Source: JBBBNV01 sp037137075 (GTDB taxonomy: Bacteria > Bacillota > Bacilli > Paenibacillales > NBRC-103111). From it: 64,000 nt of DNA. Numbering within the stretch: position 1 is the stretch's first letter; each line of letters starts with the position of its first letter. Shown here one piece after another: positions 1 to 9,300 of the stretch. Location of the stretch: positions 62,001-126,000 of the forward strand of contig NZ_JBBBNV010000008.1 in assembly GCF_037137075.1 (NCBI RefSeq), in the 5' to 3' direction. Below the pieces are notes generated by a model, which saw only the letters and a program-made list of their open reading frames with translations, was not told where the DNA came from and searched no databases. Both the position numbers and the translations under genes were made by a program.

Positions 1-1034
1 GTTGCGGTAAAGAAAACTTGACGACGCTGAAGCCGAAGGGGCCGGTAGCACAAGACCAATTATGGTTAATCGGGCTATCGCTGGGGATCATGATTCTGGT
101 TTTGATTACCGTGTTTATTATTTATGCCTACGTTCTGGTGAAGTTCCGCAGACGTAAGGAGCACACGGAGTATCCGAAGCAAGTGGAAGGCAGCCATACG
201 CTGGAAATTATTTGGACAGTCATTCCTTTTGTGCTGCTGCTTATCCTGGCAGTACCTACAATTTACTACACCTTCAAACTGGACAAAGACTACACGCAGG
301 ATCCGAATGCGATCCAAGTGAAGGTTATCGGTCATCAGTTCTGGTGGGAATTCGAGTATTTGAACGAAAAGATTACAACAGGCATGGAATTGTACGTACC
401 AACAAACCGTATCATTTCTTTTGAGCTGCAGTCTGCTGACGTTATTCACTCCTTCTGGGTGCCGGCGCTTGGCGGTAAGAAAGATACGAACCCGGGTTCG
501 GGAGCTGTTAACCATATGTACCTGCAAGCGGATCAAGAAGGCGTTTACTATGGCAAATGCGCGGAGCTCTGTGGAACCTCTCACGCCTTGATGGATTTCA
601 AGGTGATCGCGGTATCTCCGGAGAAATACGACGCATGGGTCAAGAAGATGCAGCAGCCGGTAGCGGTTACAGCGAACGCCAGCGAAGGCGAGAAAATTTT
701 CAAAGACAAATGTATTGCTTGTCATGCCATTTATGATAGTGATAAAAAAGGCATCGTAGGTGGTAAAGTTGGTCCGAATCTGGCTAACTATGCCGAACGT
801 CAAACGGTTGCGGGAATCTTGTTCAACCACACCGAAGAAAACCCTGCTATCAATCCGCAGCTTCTGAAAAGCAACCTGAAGGAATGGCTTGCTGATCCGC
901 AAAAAGTGAAGCCGGGCAATCTGATGCCGAATCCAATTAAAATTGAAGGAAGCAAAATGAAGGATGACCTGGGCTTGAACGAGAAGCAAGTTGATGCGCT
1001 TGTGGACTTCATTTCTTCACAGAAATTGCAATAG
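1..1034 (+). CDS. ctaC: Cytochrome c oxidase subunit II with fused cytochrome c domain (5' end cut by window)
   Basis: Subunit II of the caa3-type terminal oxidase. It takes electrons from cytochrome c and passes them through the CuA centre to subunit I at the outer face of the membrane. The reading frame is open from base 3 and begins CGKENL, which looks like a lipobox cysteine followed by the mature protein, so the signal peptide and true start lie left of the window. Two transmembrane helices come first, then the cupredoxin domain with the CuA motif (CAELCGTSH). A C-terminal cytochrome c domain carries the haem motif CIACH. This fused layout is the standard caa3 type of Bacillales. It heads the ctaCDEF operon, with 44 bases before ctaD. 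The TTG inside the frame at 18 is not the real start. Confidence 0.96.
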   Translation, partial: CGKENLTTLKPKGPVAQDQLWLIGLSLGIMILVLITVFIIYAYVLVKFRRRKEHTEYPKQVEGSHTLEIIWTVIPFVLLLILAVPTIYYTFKLDKDYTQDPNAIQVKVIGHQFWWEFEYLNEKITTGMELYVPTNRIISFELQSADVIHSFWVPALGGKKDTNPGSGAVNHMYLQADQEGVYYGKCAELCGTSHALMDFKVIAVSPEKYDAWVKKMQQPVAVTANASEGEKIFKDKCIACHAIYDSDKKGIVGGKVGPNLANYAERQTVAGILFNHTEENPAINPQLLKSNLKEWLADPQKVKPGNLMPNPIKIEGSKMKDDLGLNEKQVDALVDFISSQKLQ

Positions 1035-1078
1035 ATTTTGGGATTAAGCTTGATTGACTATTTAAGGAGGTTACTACC

Positions 1079-2929
1079 TTGGCTCACGCTCATACGGTGA
1101 AAAAGCACACAGGGCTTATGGATTGGCTCACCACCGTAGACCATAAAAAAATAGGAATTCTCTACCTGCTTGCAGGTGGGATTTTCTTTTTGTTAGGTGG
1201 TCTCGAAGCTGTTCTGATTCGGATTCAACTTATGAAGCCTATGAATGATTTCGTCAGTGCGCAAACGTACAACGAGCTGCTCACCATGCACGGTACGACG
1301 ATGATCTTTCTTGCGGCGATGCCGCTTATCTTTGGCTTCATGAACGCGATTATTCCGCTGCAAATTGGGGCGCGCGACGTTGCCTATCCTTTCGTTAATG
1401 CTCTTGGATTCTGGTTGTTCCTCTTCGGCGGAATTCTGCTTAACTGTGGATGGTTCCTCGGCGGCGCTCCGGATGCGGGCTGGACGGCTTATGCACCGCT
1501 ATCTACGAATACGGCGACAAGAGCGATGGACTTCTATGTCATCGGTTTGCAAATCGCCGGCTTAGGAACCTTAATCGGGGGGATTAACTTCCTGGTCACC
1601 ATCATTAATATGCGTGCTCCAGGGATGACCTTCATGCGGATGCCGCTTTTCACTTGGTCGGGATTCATTACATCCGCACTGATCTTGTTCGCTTTTCCGG
1701 TTATCACCGTTGCGCTTGTTCTCTTGATGTTTGAGAGACTGTTCAACGCCAGTTACTTTGACGTTACCAAGGGCGGTAACCCGGTGTTGTGGGAGCACTT
1801 ATTCTGGATCTTCGGTCACCCCGAAGTATATATCCTGATTCTTCCAGCGTTCGGTATTATTTCTGAGGTTGTTAGTACATTTGCGCGTAAGCGCTTGTTC
1901 GGTTACAGCACGATGGTATTCGCAACGGTATTAATCGGTTTCCTCGGCTTCATGGTTTGGGTGCATCATATGTTTACAACAGGACTGGGTCCTGTCGGTA
2001 ACGCGATTTTCTCCATCGCAACCATGCTGATTGCAGTACCAACAGGCGTTAAAATCTTCAACTGGCTGTTCACGATGTGGGGCGGTCAAGTGTCGCTTAA
2101 TAAATCGGCGAACCTGTTTGCCGTAGGCTTCATCCCGACGTTCGTCATGGGCGGGGTGACGGGGGTTATGCTGTCCGTACCGGCAGCTGACTTCCAGTAC
2201 CACGACAGCTACTTCGTTGTCGCGCATTTCCACTATGTTATCGTAGGCGGTCTGGTATTCGGTCTCTTCGCGGGTCTGCACTACTGGTGGCCTAAAATGT
2301 TCGGCAAAATGCTGAACGAAACACTTGGCAAATGGACGTTCTGGACATTCTTTATCGGCTTCCACATGACTTTCTTCGTTCAGCACTGGCTGGGCTTGAT
2401 GGGGATGCCGCGCCGTTACTTCACATACCTGCCTAATCAGGGGCTGGATGGGGCAAACTTCATTAGTACCATTGGTGCTTTTGGAATGAGCTTGGGTACG
2501 ATTCTGCTGATTATCAACATTATTGTTACATCGGCGAAGAAAACGAATGACGCTCCTGCGGATCCTTGGGATGGCCGTACACTGGAATGGGCGATTCCGT
2601 CCCCGGCTCCAGAGTATAATTTCAAGCAGCTTCCGCTTGTACGCGCATTGGATCCATTGTTTAAGGAGAAAGTGGATGGCCGTAAAGGAATGACTCCGGC
2701 TGAGCCACTCAGCTCGATCCATATGCCTTCAGCTTCCATTCTTCCGTTCATGATGTCACTTGGTCTGTTTATTCTCGGCTTCGGCTTGATGTACCATAAC
2801 TACTGGGTTGCCGGTTTTGGTCTTGTTGTCACGCTGGGCTGCATGCTTCTGCGCTCCTTGTATGACGATCACGGCTACCATATTGAGATTGAAGAATTGC
2901 AGCGCGATGAGAAGGAGGGGAAAGCATGA
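1079..2929 (+). CDS. ctaD: Cytochrome c oxidase subunit I (caa3 type)
   Basis: Catalytic subunit of the caa3 oxidase. It holds low-spin haem, the high-spin haem-CuB site and the proton channels, and reduces O2 to water. The 616-residue protein has the expected run of transmembrane helices. Visible ligand motifs are MHGTTM (haem a His, about residue 71), GHPEVY (CuB His and the cross-linked Tyr), VHHMF (two CuB His) and AHFHYV (the two haem His). The start is TTG, chosen because AAGGAGG lies about 9 bases upstream and the protein begins MAHAHTVKKHTG. The C-terminal 100 residues include extra helices, as is usual in the Bacillus family. The stop overlaps the ctaE start (ATGA). Confidence 0.97.
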   Translation: MAHAHTVKKHTGLMDWLTTVDHKKIGILYLLAGGIFFLLGGLEAVLIRIQLMKPMNDFVSAQTYNELLTMHGTTMIFLAAMPLIFGFMNAIIPLQIGARDVAYPFVNALGFWLFLFGGILLNCGWFLGGAPDAGWTAYAPLSTNTATRAMDFYVIGLQIAGLGTLIGGINFLVTIINMRAPGMTFMRMPLFTWSGFITSALILFAFPVITVALVLLMFERLFNASYFDVTKGGNPVLWEHLFWIFGHPEVYILILPAFGIISEVVSTFARKRLFGYSTMVFATVLIGFLGFMVWVHHMFTTGLGPVGNAIFSIATMLIAVPTGVKIFNWLFTMWGGQVSLNKSANLFAVGFIPTFVMGGVTGVMLSVPAADFQYHDSYFVVAHFHYVIVGGLVFGLFAGLHYWWPKMFGKMLNETLGKWTFWTFFIGFHMTFFVQHWLGLMGMPRRYFTYLPNQGLDGANFISTIGAFGMSLGTILLIINIIVTSAKKTNDAPADPWDGRTLEWAIPSPAPEYNFKQLPLVRALDPLFKEKVDGRKGMTPAEPLSSIHMPSASILPFMMSLGLFILGFGLMYHNYWVAGFGLVVTLGCMLLRSLYDDHGYHIEIEELQRDEKEGKA

Positions 2930-3537
2930 GTGCTCATACGCATGGACAATTGCCAGCCGAGCCGGAAACGGCGACGCTGGAGGGACGCAATAAGATTCTT
3001 GGTTTCTGGTTGTTTCTTGGCGGAGAGACGGTGCTCTTCGGATGCTTGTTCGCCACCTTCATCGGACTTCGCCATGAAATTGGCGACGGCCCAACCGCTG
3101 CCCATCTGTTTGATTTGAAGCTGGTTGCTTTTGCAACCCTGCTGCTGTTGGTCAGTTCTATGACCAGCGTGCTCGCTGTACAAAGCATGCATAACAAGAA
3201 CGTTGGGAAAATGCAGCTTTGGCTTGTCGTTACTGTTCTGCTTGGTCTGGGATTTCTTATTCTAGAGGTTTATGAGTTTTATCATTATGTGAAGGAAGGA
3301 CACGGCTTTACAACGAGCCCGTTCAGCTCCTCCTTCTACACGCTGGTTGGCTTCCACGGAGCGCACGTTGCTTTCGGTCTGCTCTGGATCGTTACACTGA
3401 TTCTTCAGGTCATGAAAAAGGGCCTGACGGTTGTGACCGCGCCGAAGCTGTATGTAGCAAGCTTGTACTGGCACTTTATTGACGTCGTGTGGGTATTCAT
3501 CTTCACTATCGTGTATCTGATGGGAAAGGTGGGCTAA
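2926..3537 (+). CDS. ctaE: Cytochrome c oxidase subunit III
   Basis: Subunit III of the caa3 oxidase, a helical membrane protein that stabilises the catalytic core. It has 203 residues and about five transmembrane segments, with the family signatures FLGGETVLFG near the first helix and the C-terminal YWHFIDVVWVFIFTIVYL, which is typical of COX3. The start overlaps the ctaD stop by 4 bases, so translation is probably coupled. AAGGAGGGG lies just upstream of the start. Length and position match Bacillus ctaE. Confidence 0.96.
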   Translation: MSAHTHGQLPAEPETATLEGRNKILGFWLFLGGETVLFGCLFATFIGLRHEIGDGPTAAHLFDLKLVAFATLLLLVSSMTSVLAVQSMHNKNVGKMQLWLVVTVLLGLGFLILEVYEFYHYVKEGHGFTTSPFSSSFYTLVGFHGAHVAFGLLWIVTLILQVMKKGLTVVTAPKLYVASLYWHFIDVVWVFIFTIVYLMGKVG

Positions 3538-3540
3538 ATC

Positions 3541-3855
3541 ATGGCAGCAAATCAACACGCTCATGAAGAAGGCGCACGCCGCCGCCCTCATGAAGGGCCT
3601 AAAAATCATTTCATCTCGTTTGCAGTATCGATTTTCCTGACTTTGCTGGCCTTCCTTTGCGTATACGCCGGGCTCGGCAGTGCGTTCACCAAGCTGTTCA
3701 TCTTCATCCTGGCAGTTGTACAGGTACTGTTCCAGCTTGGGTTCTGGATGCACATGAAAGACAAGGGACATGGTTACGCAATCGTCGGTTTGGCCTTTGG
3801 CTTCATTGTTACGCTGACCGCTGTAGCTGCAGTCGTATATTGGTTGTTCTGGTAG
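3541..3855 (+). CDS. ctaF: Cytochrome c oxidase subunit IV
   Basis: Small subunit IV of the caa3 oxidase, 104 residues. A charged, His-rich N-terminus (about 25 residues) precedes three hydrophobic helices. The motif FWMHMKDKGHG between helices 2 and 3 is characteristic of the COX4/CyoD family. It starts three bases after the ctaE stop and ends just before a terminator hairpin, so it closes the ctaCDEF transcription unit. Its role is assembly or stability of the complex, not catalysis. Confidence 0.93.
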   Translation: MAANQHAHEEGARRRPHEGPKNHFISFAVSIFLTLLAFLCVYAGLGSAFTKLFIFILAVVQVLFQLGFWMHMKDKGHGYAIVGLAFGFIVTLTAVAAVVYWLFW

Positions 3856-3858
3856 GAT

Positions 3859-3887
3859 AAGGGGGCGCAGTTTATGGCCCCCTTTTT
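3859..3887 (+). terminator. Intrinsic terminator between ctaF and ctaG
   Basis: A perfect 8-bp stem AAGGGGGC/GCCCCCTT (3859-3866 with 3877-3884) has a 10-base loop and five Ts. It sits 4 bases after the ctaF stop. The hairpin contains an ATG (3874) in frame with ctaG, which argues that this ATG is not the ctaG start. It may be a partial terminator that lowers ctaG expression relative to the structural subunits. Confidence 0.8.
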
Positions 3888-3912
3888 ACCTGTACAAGGG
3901 GGGATTTTGGTC

Positions 3913-4812
3913 ATGATGGGATTAGACAGGTTTAGCGGCGCTGATCTATGGAGTCCAGGCGCGCTGATCGTTTTTATTATCATCGGTGCCTGTTATTTGC
4001 TGCTGGTTGGTCCTTTACGGGGCCGTTTCGTGAACAGTGAGCCGGTTAGCATCGGCCGCAGGCTGTTGTTCCTTGCGGGTCTTGTCACCTATTATATCGG
4101 GAACTATGGTCCGTTTATGCTGCTGGGGCATCTCATGTTCAGTATGCACATGCTGTCCATGGTGCTGTCCTTTTTCCTGGCGCCGCCGCTGCTGCTGCTC
4201 GGCTTGCCGAAATGGCTTGTGCAACCGGTCATTTCCCATCGTGCGGTCGCCCCGTTTTTCCGTTTTTTGACACATCCGCTTGTTACGGTGCTTTGCTTTA
4301 ACGTGTTTTTTTCGTTCTATCATATGCCGGTCATTCATGATTACGTCATGACCCATTATGCGGTGCATATGGTTTATTTCAATGTGCTGCTGCTTACCTC
4401 CTTCATGATGTGGTGGCCGGTGCTAGGACCGATGCCGGAGACGGAGAAGCTGTCCGAGCTGCGCAAGATGGCCTACATCTTCTCCAACGGCGTGCTGATT
4501 ACTCCGGCCTGTGCGCTTATTATTTTCGCAGAGAATCCGTTATACAGCACCTTTAATGACCCGCAGATGTGGGCGATGGCCCTCGGCTACTGTATTCCTG
4601 CCGGTTCGGATTTTATATTAAGCAACTTTGTTGGCCCGGAGAGCTTTGCCCTATTTCCTCCTGCCGAGGATCAGCAGCTTGGCGGCGTCATCATGAAGGT
4701 CATGCAGGAGATTATTTACGGGTCGGCCTTGGCTTATGTGTTTTTTAACTGGTACAGAAAAGAAAAGCATGATGATGAGCTTGGGGAACAAGGGGACCCG
4801 CTGCCGAACTGA
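3913..4812 (+). CDS. ctaG: Cytochrome c oxidase assembly factor CtaG
   Basis: Membrane protein needed to form active caa3 oxidase in Bacillus (CtaG/DUF1404 type, unrelated to mitochondrial Cox11). It has 299 residues and about seven transmembrane helices, with conserved features such as HMLSM, FYHMPVIHDYVMTH and the MWWPVLGPMPE stretch after helix 4. I chose the ATG at 3913 (next codon also ATG) because AAGGGGGGA lies 8 bases upstream. The in-frame ATG at 3874 sits inside a terminator hairpin and would add 13 unusual residues. It is followed after 17 bases by the DUF420 gene. Confidence 0.92.
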   Translation: MMGLDRFSGADLWSPGALIVFIIIGACYLLLVGPLRGRFVNSEPVSIGRRLLFLAGLVTYYIGNYGPFMLLGHLMFSMHMLSMVLSFFLAPPLLLLGLPKWLVQPVISHRAVAPFFRFLTHPLVTVLCFNVFFSFYHMPVIHDYVMTHYAVHMVYFNVLLLTSFMMWWPVLGPMPETEKLSELRKMAYIFSNGVLITPACALIIFAENPLYSTFNDPQMWAMALGYCIPAGSDFILSNFVGPESFALFPPAEDQQLGGVIMKVMQEIIYGSALAYVFFNWYRKEKHDDELGEQGDPLPN

Positions 4813-4829
4813 GGAGGGAGAAAATCAGC

Positions 4830-5285
4830 ATGTATTTCATATTGCCGACGTTGAGTACCTCATTTATCGCGATCAGCGCCATTTTTGTCCTGCTTGGCTG
4901 GATACAGATCAAGAGGAGAAATATCGCTTTGCATACGAAGCTCATGATCTGGGCGGGCGTGTTTGCGACACTGTTTTTTATCTTTTATTTGAGCCGGACG
5001 GTGCTGCTTGGCAGCACTCCCTTCGGTGGTCCTGACAGCCTGAAGCCGTTTTATTTGACGTTCTTGCTGTTTCATATTGTCCTGGCTACGGTGGGCGGAG
5101 TGATGGGAATTATTACGCTGCGGTGGGGGTTCAAGAATGAACTTGCCAAGCATCGCCGGATCGGACCTGTGACTTCGGTGGTCTGGTTCTGTACGGCGAT
5201 TACAGGCGTAACGGTGTACTATCTGCTTTATATTAAATACCCTATCAATCATACAAAACCGCTGCTGGATGCCATTTTTGGGTAA
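4830..5285 (+). CDS. ctaM: DUF420 membrane protein, CtaM-like caa3 assembly factor
   Basis: A 151-residue integral membrane protein of the DUF420 family with four predicted helices. Conserved histidines lie in or near helices (LHTKLMIWAG, FHIVLATVGG, KHRRIGPVTSVVW). Family members in Bacillales (YozB/CtaM) are required for activity of the caa3 haem-copper oxidase. A GGAGGGAG ribosome binding site lies about 10 bases before ATG, and the gene follows ctaG by 17 bases, so the two are probably co-transcribed. A strong terminator follows. The gene symbol rests on family and context. Confidence 0.85.
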   Translation: MYFILPTLSTSFIAISAIFVLLGWIQIKRRNIALHTKLMIWAGVFATLFFIFYLSRTVLLGSTPFGGPDSLKPFYLTFLLFHIVLATVGGVMGIITLRWGFKNELAKHRRIGPVTSVVWFCTAITGVTVYYLLYIKYPINHTKPLLDAIFG

Positions 5286-5299
5286 AGCGCAGCTTGCGA

Positions 5300-5343
5300 A
5301 ATAAGCCGCTTGACGCTTTAGGCGTAGAAGCGGCTTATTTTTT
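5300..5343 (+). terminator. Intrinsic terminator of the cta cluster
   Basis: A 12-bp perfect stem AATAAGCCGCTT/AAGCGGCTTATT (5300-5311 with 5328-5339) is followed by a T run. It lies 15 bases after the DUF420 gene stop. Confidence 0.92.
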
Positions 5344-5553
5344 AAGATTTTGTAAAAAAATATTTCCATGGCGCGTCACAGATATGATAAAATCACAAAG
5401 GACAAGTTTCGACATCTGACGTGCAGGCAAACAATTAAACTTGCTCGGGCATGTATGCTTTTCCGGTAATGGGAACACCATACATATATCATCTTAGGAA
5501 CGGTAAGGGGGAACAAAGTACGGACCAAGCCGGACGGTCTTGTACACTCTAAC

Positions 5554-6552
5554 ATGGACCATGGATTAATATTAATTATCCTCGTTGTGGTGCTGGCGCT
5601 CGCTTTTGACTTTATTAACGGGTTTCATGATACGGCAAATGCGATTGCGACTTCGGTGTCCACCCGCGCCCTGTCGCCGCGTGCCGCCATATGGCTTGCG
5701 GCCTCGTTAAACTTCGTCGGCGCCCTGACGTTTACCGGGGTAGCCAAAGCGATTGGAGGCAGTGTCGCTGACCCGACCAAGCTGGAGCACGGCGTTATTA
5801 TCGTCATTACGGCGCTTATCGGGGCAATTATTTGGAACCTCGCGACATGGTGGTTCGGAATTCCTTCTTCATCCTCACACGCTCTTGTCGGTTCCTTGGC
5901 CGGTGCGGTGATCGGTGCGGCGGGCCTGCAGGGCGTTAATTTCGGGGGCTTCCTCAAAATTGTTCAAGGCTTAATTCTTTCGCCTATTATTGCGTTCGGG
6001 ATCGGGTATTTGCTGATGCATCTGCTGCGCTTCCTGTTCGCCAAAGCCAGCCCGCAGGTGAACAAAGGCTTTCGTTCCATGCAAATTGTGGCTGCTGCCT
6101 TTCAATCCTTCTCTCACGGAACCAATGACGCGCAGAAGGCGATGGGGATTATCACCTTCGCACTCGTGGCAGGAGATTTCCAGCAGGAGATGGAGGTGCC
6201 GCTTTGGGTAAAGCTCTCTGCAGCGGCAGCTATGGCGCTGGGGACTTCGGTCGGGGGCTGGAAAATTATTAAAACGATGGGGACGAAAATTTTCAAGATC
6301 GAGCCGATCAACGGCTTTGCCGCAGATTTGACGTCCGCCAGTGTTATTTTGTCCGCAACCTTGATTTCATTCCCGGCAAGCACGACGCATATCAGCACGT
6401 CTTCTATCCTCGGTGTCGGGGCCGCCAAACGGTTCTCCGCCGTCAACTGGGGAATGGCCGGCCGCATCGTGTCGGCTTGGTTCATTACGATTCCGATTAC
6501 CATGATATTCTCCGCGCTGCTGTTTAAGCTGGTGGCACTTCTTTTCCTGTAA
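5554..6552 (+). CDS. pit: Inorganic phosphate transporter, PiT family
   Basis: Low-affinity phosphate permease that imports metal-phosphate with the proton gradient. It has 332 residues and about ten helices. Two inverted PHO4 signatures are present: DFINGFHDTANAIATSVST near the N-terminus and FSHGTNDAQKAMGII near residue 190. The SSSSHALVGSL stretch is also typical. The ribosome binding site is weak, with AAGGGGG about 40 bases upstream and no closer in-frame start. No DUF47 (YkaA/PitR-like) partner gene adjoins it, although these are often paired in Firmicutes. It lies alone between two terminated units. Confidence 0.93.
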   Translation: MDHGLILIILVVVLALAFDFINGFHDTANAIATSVSTRALSPRAAIWLAASLNFVGALTFTGVAKAIGGSVADPTKLEHGVIIVITALIGAIIWNLATWWFGIPSSSSHALVGSLAGAVIGAAGLQGVNFGGFLKIVQGLILSPIIAFGIGYLLMHLLRFLFAKASPQVNKGFRSMQIVAAAFQSFSHGTNDAQKAMGIITFALVAGDFQQEMEVPLWVKLSAAAAMALGTSVGGWKIIKTMGTKIFKIEPINGFAADLTSASVILSATLISFPASTTHISTSSILGVGAAKRFSAVNWGMAGRIVSAWFITIPITMIFSALLFKLVALLFL

Positions 6553-6814
6553 GCGATCTGGGCCTGGGATAAAAGAGGCTGCCTGACCGGCAGTAGAAGC
6601 GGGGACCGATTTTATCACAGCTGCACTTTACATCAAATCAAAACGCAAGCGACGGATGTTCGGATGACCGAGTATCCGTTTTTTACATGCAGCGGGAGTA
6701 ATTGGTTGAAAGTTTGTGGAATACTTGATATATTGAAGGTTTGGAACAGCATGTCAGTAAACCTGGGGATCGCGGGAAGCGCAGCCCACTTTTGGCAAGC
6801 AGGAGGGCGGAAGA

Positions 6815-9154
6815 ATGACCATTGAAGAACAGGACCGGATCGCAGAACGGGAAAAGCTGGCCGGGACGTTGGCGCACATCAGCAAGGAGCTGAAGCGGTA
6901 CAGCAGCATGGTGGATGAGAAGAAAGAAAAAATTTCGGATATCCGCGAATTTTTTTGGCATGACATTACGGTGAATGTGGAGAACGATGATGATTTGATG
7001 GAGACCTATGCCAGCATCGTTCAGCAAACGTCTGTGCTGCACGACCAGGTGCGGATGCAGCAGCGGGCGCTGGCGCAGATTGCCAAGCTGCGCCGATTGA
7101 AGCAGAAGCCGTATTTTGGCCGCATTGATTTCAAGGAAGCCGGTGGAGCGGAAGAAACGGTGTATGTCGGAATTATGACCTTGATGGACGAAGAGCTGGG
7201 AGATATTTTCGTCTATGACTGGCGTTCCCCGATTGCAGGCATGTTCTACGACTATCCGCCGGGACCGGCACAGTATGAGACGATGGACGGTGTGGTCGGC
7301 GGCCAGCTGCTGCTGAAGCGCCAGTATGTGATCCGTCAAGGCAAGCTGGAGCTCATGTTCGATACGGGAATCAATATTGGCGATGAAATGCTGCAGCAGC
7401 TGCTGGGCGAAAGCCGCGACGACAAAATGCGAAGCATTGTCACGACCATCCAAAGGGAGCAGAACCGGATTATCCGCGACGATAAGCATAAGCTTCTCAT
7501 TGTGCAGGGCGTGGCCGGCAGCGGCAAAACCTCGGTTGCTCTTCAGCGGGTCGCTTATTTGCTGTATAAATACAGAGATAAAATGAATGAAGAAAACATG
7601 GTGCTATTTTCTCCGAATCGGATGTTCAATGATTATGTATCGAACGTGCTGCCGGAGCTTGGAGAAAACAACATGCAGCAGACAACCTACCAGGATTATT
7701 TGGAGCACCGGCTAGGCGGCGATTTCCAGACCGAGGACAGCTATGACCAGCTTGAGGCGCTTTTGACGATAGAGGATGAAGCGCAGCTTCGAATCCGTAC
7801 GGCGGCGATTGCCTACAAGGGCTCGGAGAGCTTCGTCCGTTTGCTTCGCGCCTATGCGGAGTATTTGAAGCGGGAAGGGGTTATGCTGAGCGATATCATT
7901 CTGCGGGGCAGAGTGCTCATCTCCAGAGAAGCCTTGTACGAGCAGTGCTATAACCAGCTGGGAACAGCTCCGCTCGGGGCAAGGATGGAGAAGCTGCGGG
8001 AATGGGTCGGCGGCGAGCTGAAAGCGTTCCAGAAGGAAAGCGTAAAGCGGGTGTACCGCAAGCTGCTTCGCGAGCCCAAGTACATTGGAGCAGAGGAGCA
8101 GTTAAAGCAGCTGAGCAAAAAAATCGTGAGCAAGCGCTTCGCTCCGCTTTACGACAGCGCCAAGCGGATAGGCTTTGTCGACGTGTGTGGGACCTACCGG
8201 CGTCTTTTTGAGGACGCGAAATTGGCTGCGGCGCTGGCGGAGGCTTCCGGGACGAAGCTGCCGGATGCCTGGGAGGCCATTGCCGCGGAGACGCTGCGCC
8301 GTTTGGATGAAGCGGTCGTTCAGGAGAGCGCCCTCCTGCAGCAGGAGGAAGGCGTTCAGCAGCATGGAAGGGGACTGCTGCCCTTCGAGGATGCGACGCC
8401 GCTCCTGATGCTTAAGGAGGCTATTCAGGGCAAGCACACGTACCTGCGCATCCGGCAGGTGATTATTGATGAGGGGCAGGATTACTCCCCTTTCCAAATG
8501 GCGTATTTACGCCAGATGTTCCCTACGGCCCGCATGACGCTGCTCGGCGATTTGAATCAAGGCATTTACGCCCATCAGCTGGGACAAGGCTATGAGGAGC
8601 TGAAGCAGCTGTTCGGGGAGTCGGAAATCGGCATGATTCGGCTAACCAAAAGCTATCGCTCCACCCGGGAGATTGTGGAGTTCAGCAGGGCGGTGCTACC
8701 GGACGGCGAGGCCGTAGAGCCGTTCACCCGCAGCGGGATACCTCCGCGGCTGATTCAGGCCGCGGACGAGGCACTTCTTGCAGAGCAGGTAGCTGCCGCA
8801 GCACGCGCGGCACGGGAGAAGGGGTATTTGTCCATTGCGGTTATTTGCAAGACCGAGGCCGAAAGCAAAGCCGCCTATGAGCGGATTCGCTCTATACTGG
8901 GAGACGATCTGCCGCTGCAGCGGGTAACGAAGCATTCGCTTACCTTTGCCCGCGGAGCTGTCGTGCTGCCGGTATATTTGGCCAAGGGGCTTGAATTTGA
9001 TGCTGTGCTGGTGTATAACGCAAGTGAAGCGAATTACGCCCGGGAAGGCGAACGCAAGCTGTTCTATACGGCCTGCACGCGGGCACAGCATGAGCTGGAG
9101 CTGTTTTACACCGGAGCGTTAACTCCATTCGCTGATGCTTCACTGGCACGATAA
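6815..9154 (+). CDS. helD: HelD-like RNA polymerase recycling ATPase (UvrD/Rep superfamily 1)
   Basis: A 779-residue superfamily 1 helicase-like protein. HelD members bind RNA polymerase, reach into its channels and use ATP to release stalled polymerase from nucleic acid. The N-terminal 130 residues are charged and helical (MTIEEQDRIAEREKLAG), matching the secondary-channel coiled-coil arm. The P-loop GVAGSGKTS is near residue 232, the Walker B IIDEGQDYSPFQ near 550, and motif VI (ACTRAQHELELF) is at the C-terminus. AGGAGGG lies 8 bases before ATG. It is shorter than UvrD-proper and has the HelD-type N-terminus, so I prefer HelD to a DNA repair helicase. Confidence 0.87.
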   Translation: MTIEEQDRIAEREKLAGTLAHISKELKRYSSMVDEKKEKISDIREFFWHDITVNVENDDDLMETYASIVQQTSVLHDQVRMQQRALAQIAKLRRLKQKPYFGRIDFKEAGGAEETVYVGIMTLMDEELGDIFVYDWRSPIAGMFYDYPPGPAQYETMDGVVGGQLLLKRQYVIRQGKLELMFDTGINIGDEMLQQLLGESRDDKMRSIVTTIQREQNRIIRDDKHKLLIVQGVAGSGKTSVALQRVAYLLYKYRDKMNEENMVLFSPNRMFNDYVSNVLPELGENNMQQTTYQDYLEHRLGGDFQTEDSYDQLEALLTIEDEAQLRIRTAAIAYKGSESFVRLLRAYAEYLKREGVMLSDIILRGRVLISREALYEQCYNQLGTAPLGARMEKLREWVGGELKAFQKESVKRVYRKLLREPKYIGAEEQLKQLSKKIVSKRFAPLYDSAKRIGFVDVCGTYRRLFEDAKLAAALAEASGTKLPDAWEAIAAETLRRLDEAVVQESALLQQEEGVQQHGRGLLPFEDATPLLMLKEAIQGKHTYLRIRQVIIDEGQDYSPFQMAYLRQMFPTARMTLLGDLNQGIYAHQLGQGYEELKQLFGESEIGMIRLTKSYRSTREIVEFSRAVLPDGEAVEPFTRSGIPPRLIQAADEALLAEQVAAAARAAREKGYLSIAVICKTEAESKAAYERIRSILGDDLPLQRVTKHSLTFARGAVVLPVYLAKGLEFDAVLVYNASEANYAREGERKLFYTACTRAQHELELFYTGALTPFADASLAR

Positions 9155-9256
9155 GCCCGGTCTGGCGTCTCTTGGACAGCAGCCTGAGCCATGCTGGAGC
9201 CCGGTCGTGATCGAGCCGGGGGAATTTTGGTCGGGCAAGAAAAAGGATCGTGAATA

Positions 9257-9300
9257 CCATACAGTCTGCGCAGACAAATGCGCAGGCTTTTTTTGTATGG
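9257..9300 (+). terminator. Intrinsic terminator after helD; rest of 9155-9467 has no gene
   Basis: An inner stem CTGCGCA/TGCGCAG (9266-9272 with 9279-9285) is followed by a T run. An outer complementary pair CCATACA/TGTATGG (9257-9263 with 9294-9300) encloses the structure. The remainder of the 313-base gap shows no convincing coding sequence. The last 40 bases hold the leader and ribosome binding site of the chemoreceptor gene. Confidence 0.8.

Noticed and set aside
75..989. Long minus-strand open frame opposite ctaC
   Set aside because: It is the mirror of a well-supported oxidase gene; composition is unnatural and no ribosome binding site is present.
1931..2722. 263-codon minus-strand frame opposite ctaD
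   Set aside because: Antisense shadow of subunit I, whose haem and copper motifs are intact.
5344..5553. Possible riboswitch or PhoP box upstream of the phosphate permease
   Set aside because: I could find neither conserved riboswitch blocks nor clear TTAACA-type repeats.
6683..7489. 268-codon minus-strand frame overlapping helD
   Set aside because: HelD P-loop and N-terminal arm are coded on the other strand; the antisense protein has no family features.
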